From assembly GCA_964653095.1 (NCBI GenBank), contig CAZZEH010000027.1, forward strand, positions 1-44,245: 44,245 nucleotides of DNA. The letters run 5' to 3'. Origin of the DNA: JAMLHH01 sp964653095 (GTDB lineage: Bacteria > Bacteroidota > Bacteroidia > Chitinophagales > JADIYW01). The position numbers and the translations under genes were made by a program. Positions 43,470 through 44,245 of the stretch are shown piece after piece (within the stretch, counting starts at the first letter, position 1; each line of letters starts with the position of its first letter). Below the pieces are notes generated by a model. It ran no database searches, was not told the DNA's origin, and was given only the letters and a program-made list of their open reading frames with translations.

Positions 43470-43687
43470 TACGTACAAGGTATTAAAACAAAGAGAAATT
43501 CGCTAAAATAAACCGGACATAATCTTGTATGAATCATTTTATTTTATAAAAAAACTTCCAAAACCGTAAACAGACTTAATTAATTTACAAGAGACAACGC
43601 CTTATATCCATAGCGTTTTTTTAAAGAAAGAGCTAATGGTCTCAGTATATCGGAGATTGAAAAATAAGTGAGTACGTTATTACTATA

Positions 43688-44245
43688 TTAAGCCCAATAA
43701 TAATTATGTCCATCCAAACCTTTAGCAATAAAACAGCCGATAGTGATTCTGTTCGAATCTCCTTCAATTTTATCAATTGCATGCCAAATTTGAGCAGCTC
43801 TGAAGAAAATCGCATCGCCTTCTTCGGGCGAGACCACTTCATGAGTTATCTGTTCTGCACCTCTGTTTCTGAATATAGAGCCTTCTTTGTCATGGCGCTC
43901 CTCATATGTAGTGGTATCTAAACTGATAGAAATATCATCCCAATCCTGATTGAAAAGAATTAAGTCACCGCCTTTCTCAGACTTCTGTAAAGTGAGAAGA
44001 AAAGAAACCGAGTTTAGCAAATCAATTTTAGACTTTAACCAACTCCTGAAATCATCTTCAAGCTGATGAACGAATGCATTTTCGCAATGGATATCAATTC
44101 CATTCTTTTTAGAATACAATATACGCGTATTTAACTCGGAAAATTTTTCTCCCGTCCGATAGGTCAGAGGTTTTATTTCTGTCTTTAATGTTTCCTCTAT
44201 TCTCCCGACTAAAAAATCAATTGTTTCACTTTGCTTTTCTCTGAA
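43688..44245 (-). CDS. 2-oxoglutarate/Fe(II) oxygenase-like protein, 5' end outside the window
   Basis: The frame is open through the right edge of the window, so at least 185 residues are seen and the start is missing. IDIHCENAFVHQL has an HxE pair that could be the first two iron ligands. GGDLILFNQDW and EEGDAIFFRAAQIWHAI follow, with the distal His in WHAI and a downstream Arg (SNRITIGCF) suitable for 2-oxoglutarate. The order matches a prolyl-4-hydroxylase-like jelly roll. The natural start is beyond the window; a TTG at 44119 is internal. Substrate unknown. It ends about 210 bases upstream of pgsA on the same strand. Confidence 0.65.
   Translation of the reverse strand, partial: FREKQSETIDFLVGRIEETLKTEIKPLTYRTGEKFSELNTRILYSKKNGIDIHCENAFVHQLEDDFRSWLKSKIDLLNSVSFLLTLQKSEKGGDLILFNQDWDDISISLDTTTYEERHDKEGSIFRNRGAEQITHEVVSPEEGDAIFFRAAQIWHAIDKIEGDSNRITIGCFIAKGLDGHNYYWA

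Noticed and set aside
43596..43622. AACGC/GCGTT hairpin followed by T6 on the plus strand
   Set aside because: It has terminator form but no plus-strand gene lies upstream, and the stem is only 5 bp.

Overview
The window is a chromosomal segment of a member of the Bacteroidota. Four things point there: exported proteins with C-terminal Por/type IX secretion (T9SS) sorting domains, lamin-tail and CotH proteins of that group, almost no Shine-Dalgarno sites, and TAnnTTTG-like -7 promoter boxes upstream of several genes. The mevalonate-pathway pair (mvaD, mvaK) rather than an MEP gene suggests a Flavobacteriia- or Saprospiria-like lineage, but I cannot fix the order. LpxH- and HldD-like genes indicate a Gram-negative outer membrane with lipid A.

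Layout. 0.2-6.2 kb: two large exported proteins on the minus strand (an M43 metalloprotease with adhesin-type repeats and a lamin-tail/T9SS protein). 6.2-8.25 kb: mevalonate kinase and diphosphomevalonate decarboxylase. 8.5-13 kb: a plus-strand surface-glycan operon (polysaccharide deacetylase, GNAT acyltransferase, GT4 glycosyltransferase, polyprenyl-phosphate sugar-phosphate transferase). 13.1-17.3 kb: a conserved exported protein of unknown function, a membrane GT2, an LpxH-like pyrophosphatase and a small exported protein. 17.3-19.9 kb: an amidase split by a -1 frameshift at an A6G run, behind an M28 membrane peptidase. 20.1-27.2 kb: an O-antigen/polysaccharide export region (HldD-like epimerase, PhyH dioxygenase, Wzm, methyltransferase, Wzt with C-terminal domain, UbiA-family prenyltransferase, small membrane protein); its centre is visibly more AT-rich than the rest. 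27.3-34.4 kb: glyS, thiL, a CotH/lamin-tail T9SS protein and asd, all minus strand. 34.4-40.1 kb: a triple lamin-tail exported protein, a decayed histidine-kinase tail, and a large envelope-anchored TPR-CHAT protein. 40.1-44.2 kb: a YadA-head-like repeat protein, pgpA, pgsA, and a 2-oxoglutarate/Fe(II) oxygenase-like gene cut by the window edge.

Themes. Much of the window serves the cell envelope: isoprenoid supply, undecaprenyl-linked glycan assembly, ABC export, lipid A, phosphatidylglycerol synthesis, and T9SS-exported surface proteins. Six lamin-tail domains sit in three separate exported proteins. The least explained items are the envelope-anchored CHAT protein, the amidase with a canonical A AAA AAG slippery heptamer exactly at its frame break, the UbiA homologue next to a Wzm/Wzt exporter, and the strongly conserved exported protein at 13.1 kb. 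I found no tRNA, rRNA, CRISPR array or intact insertion sequence. All calls are from reading the sequence; no database search was run.
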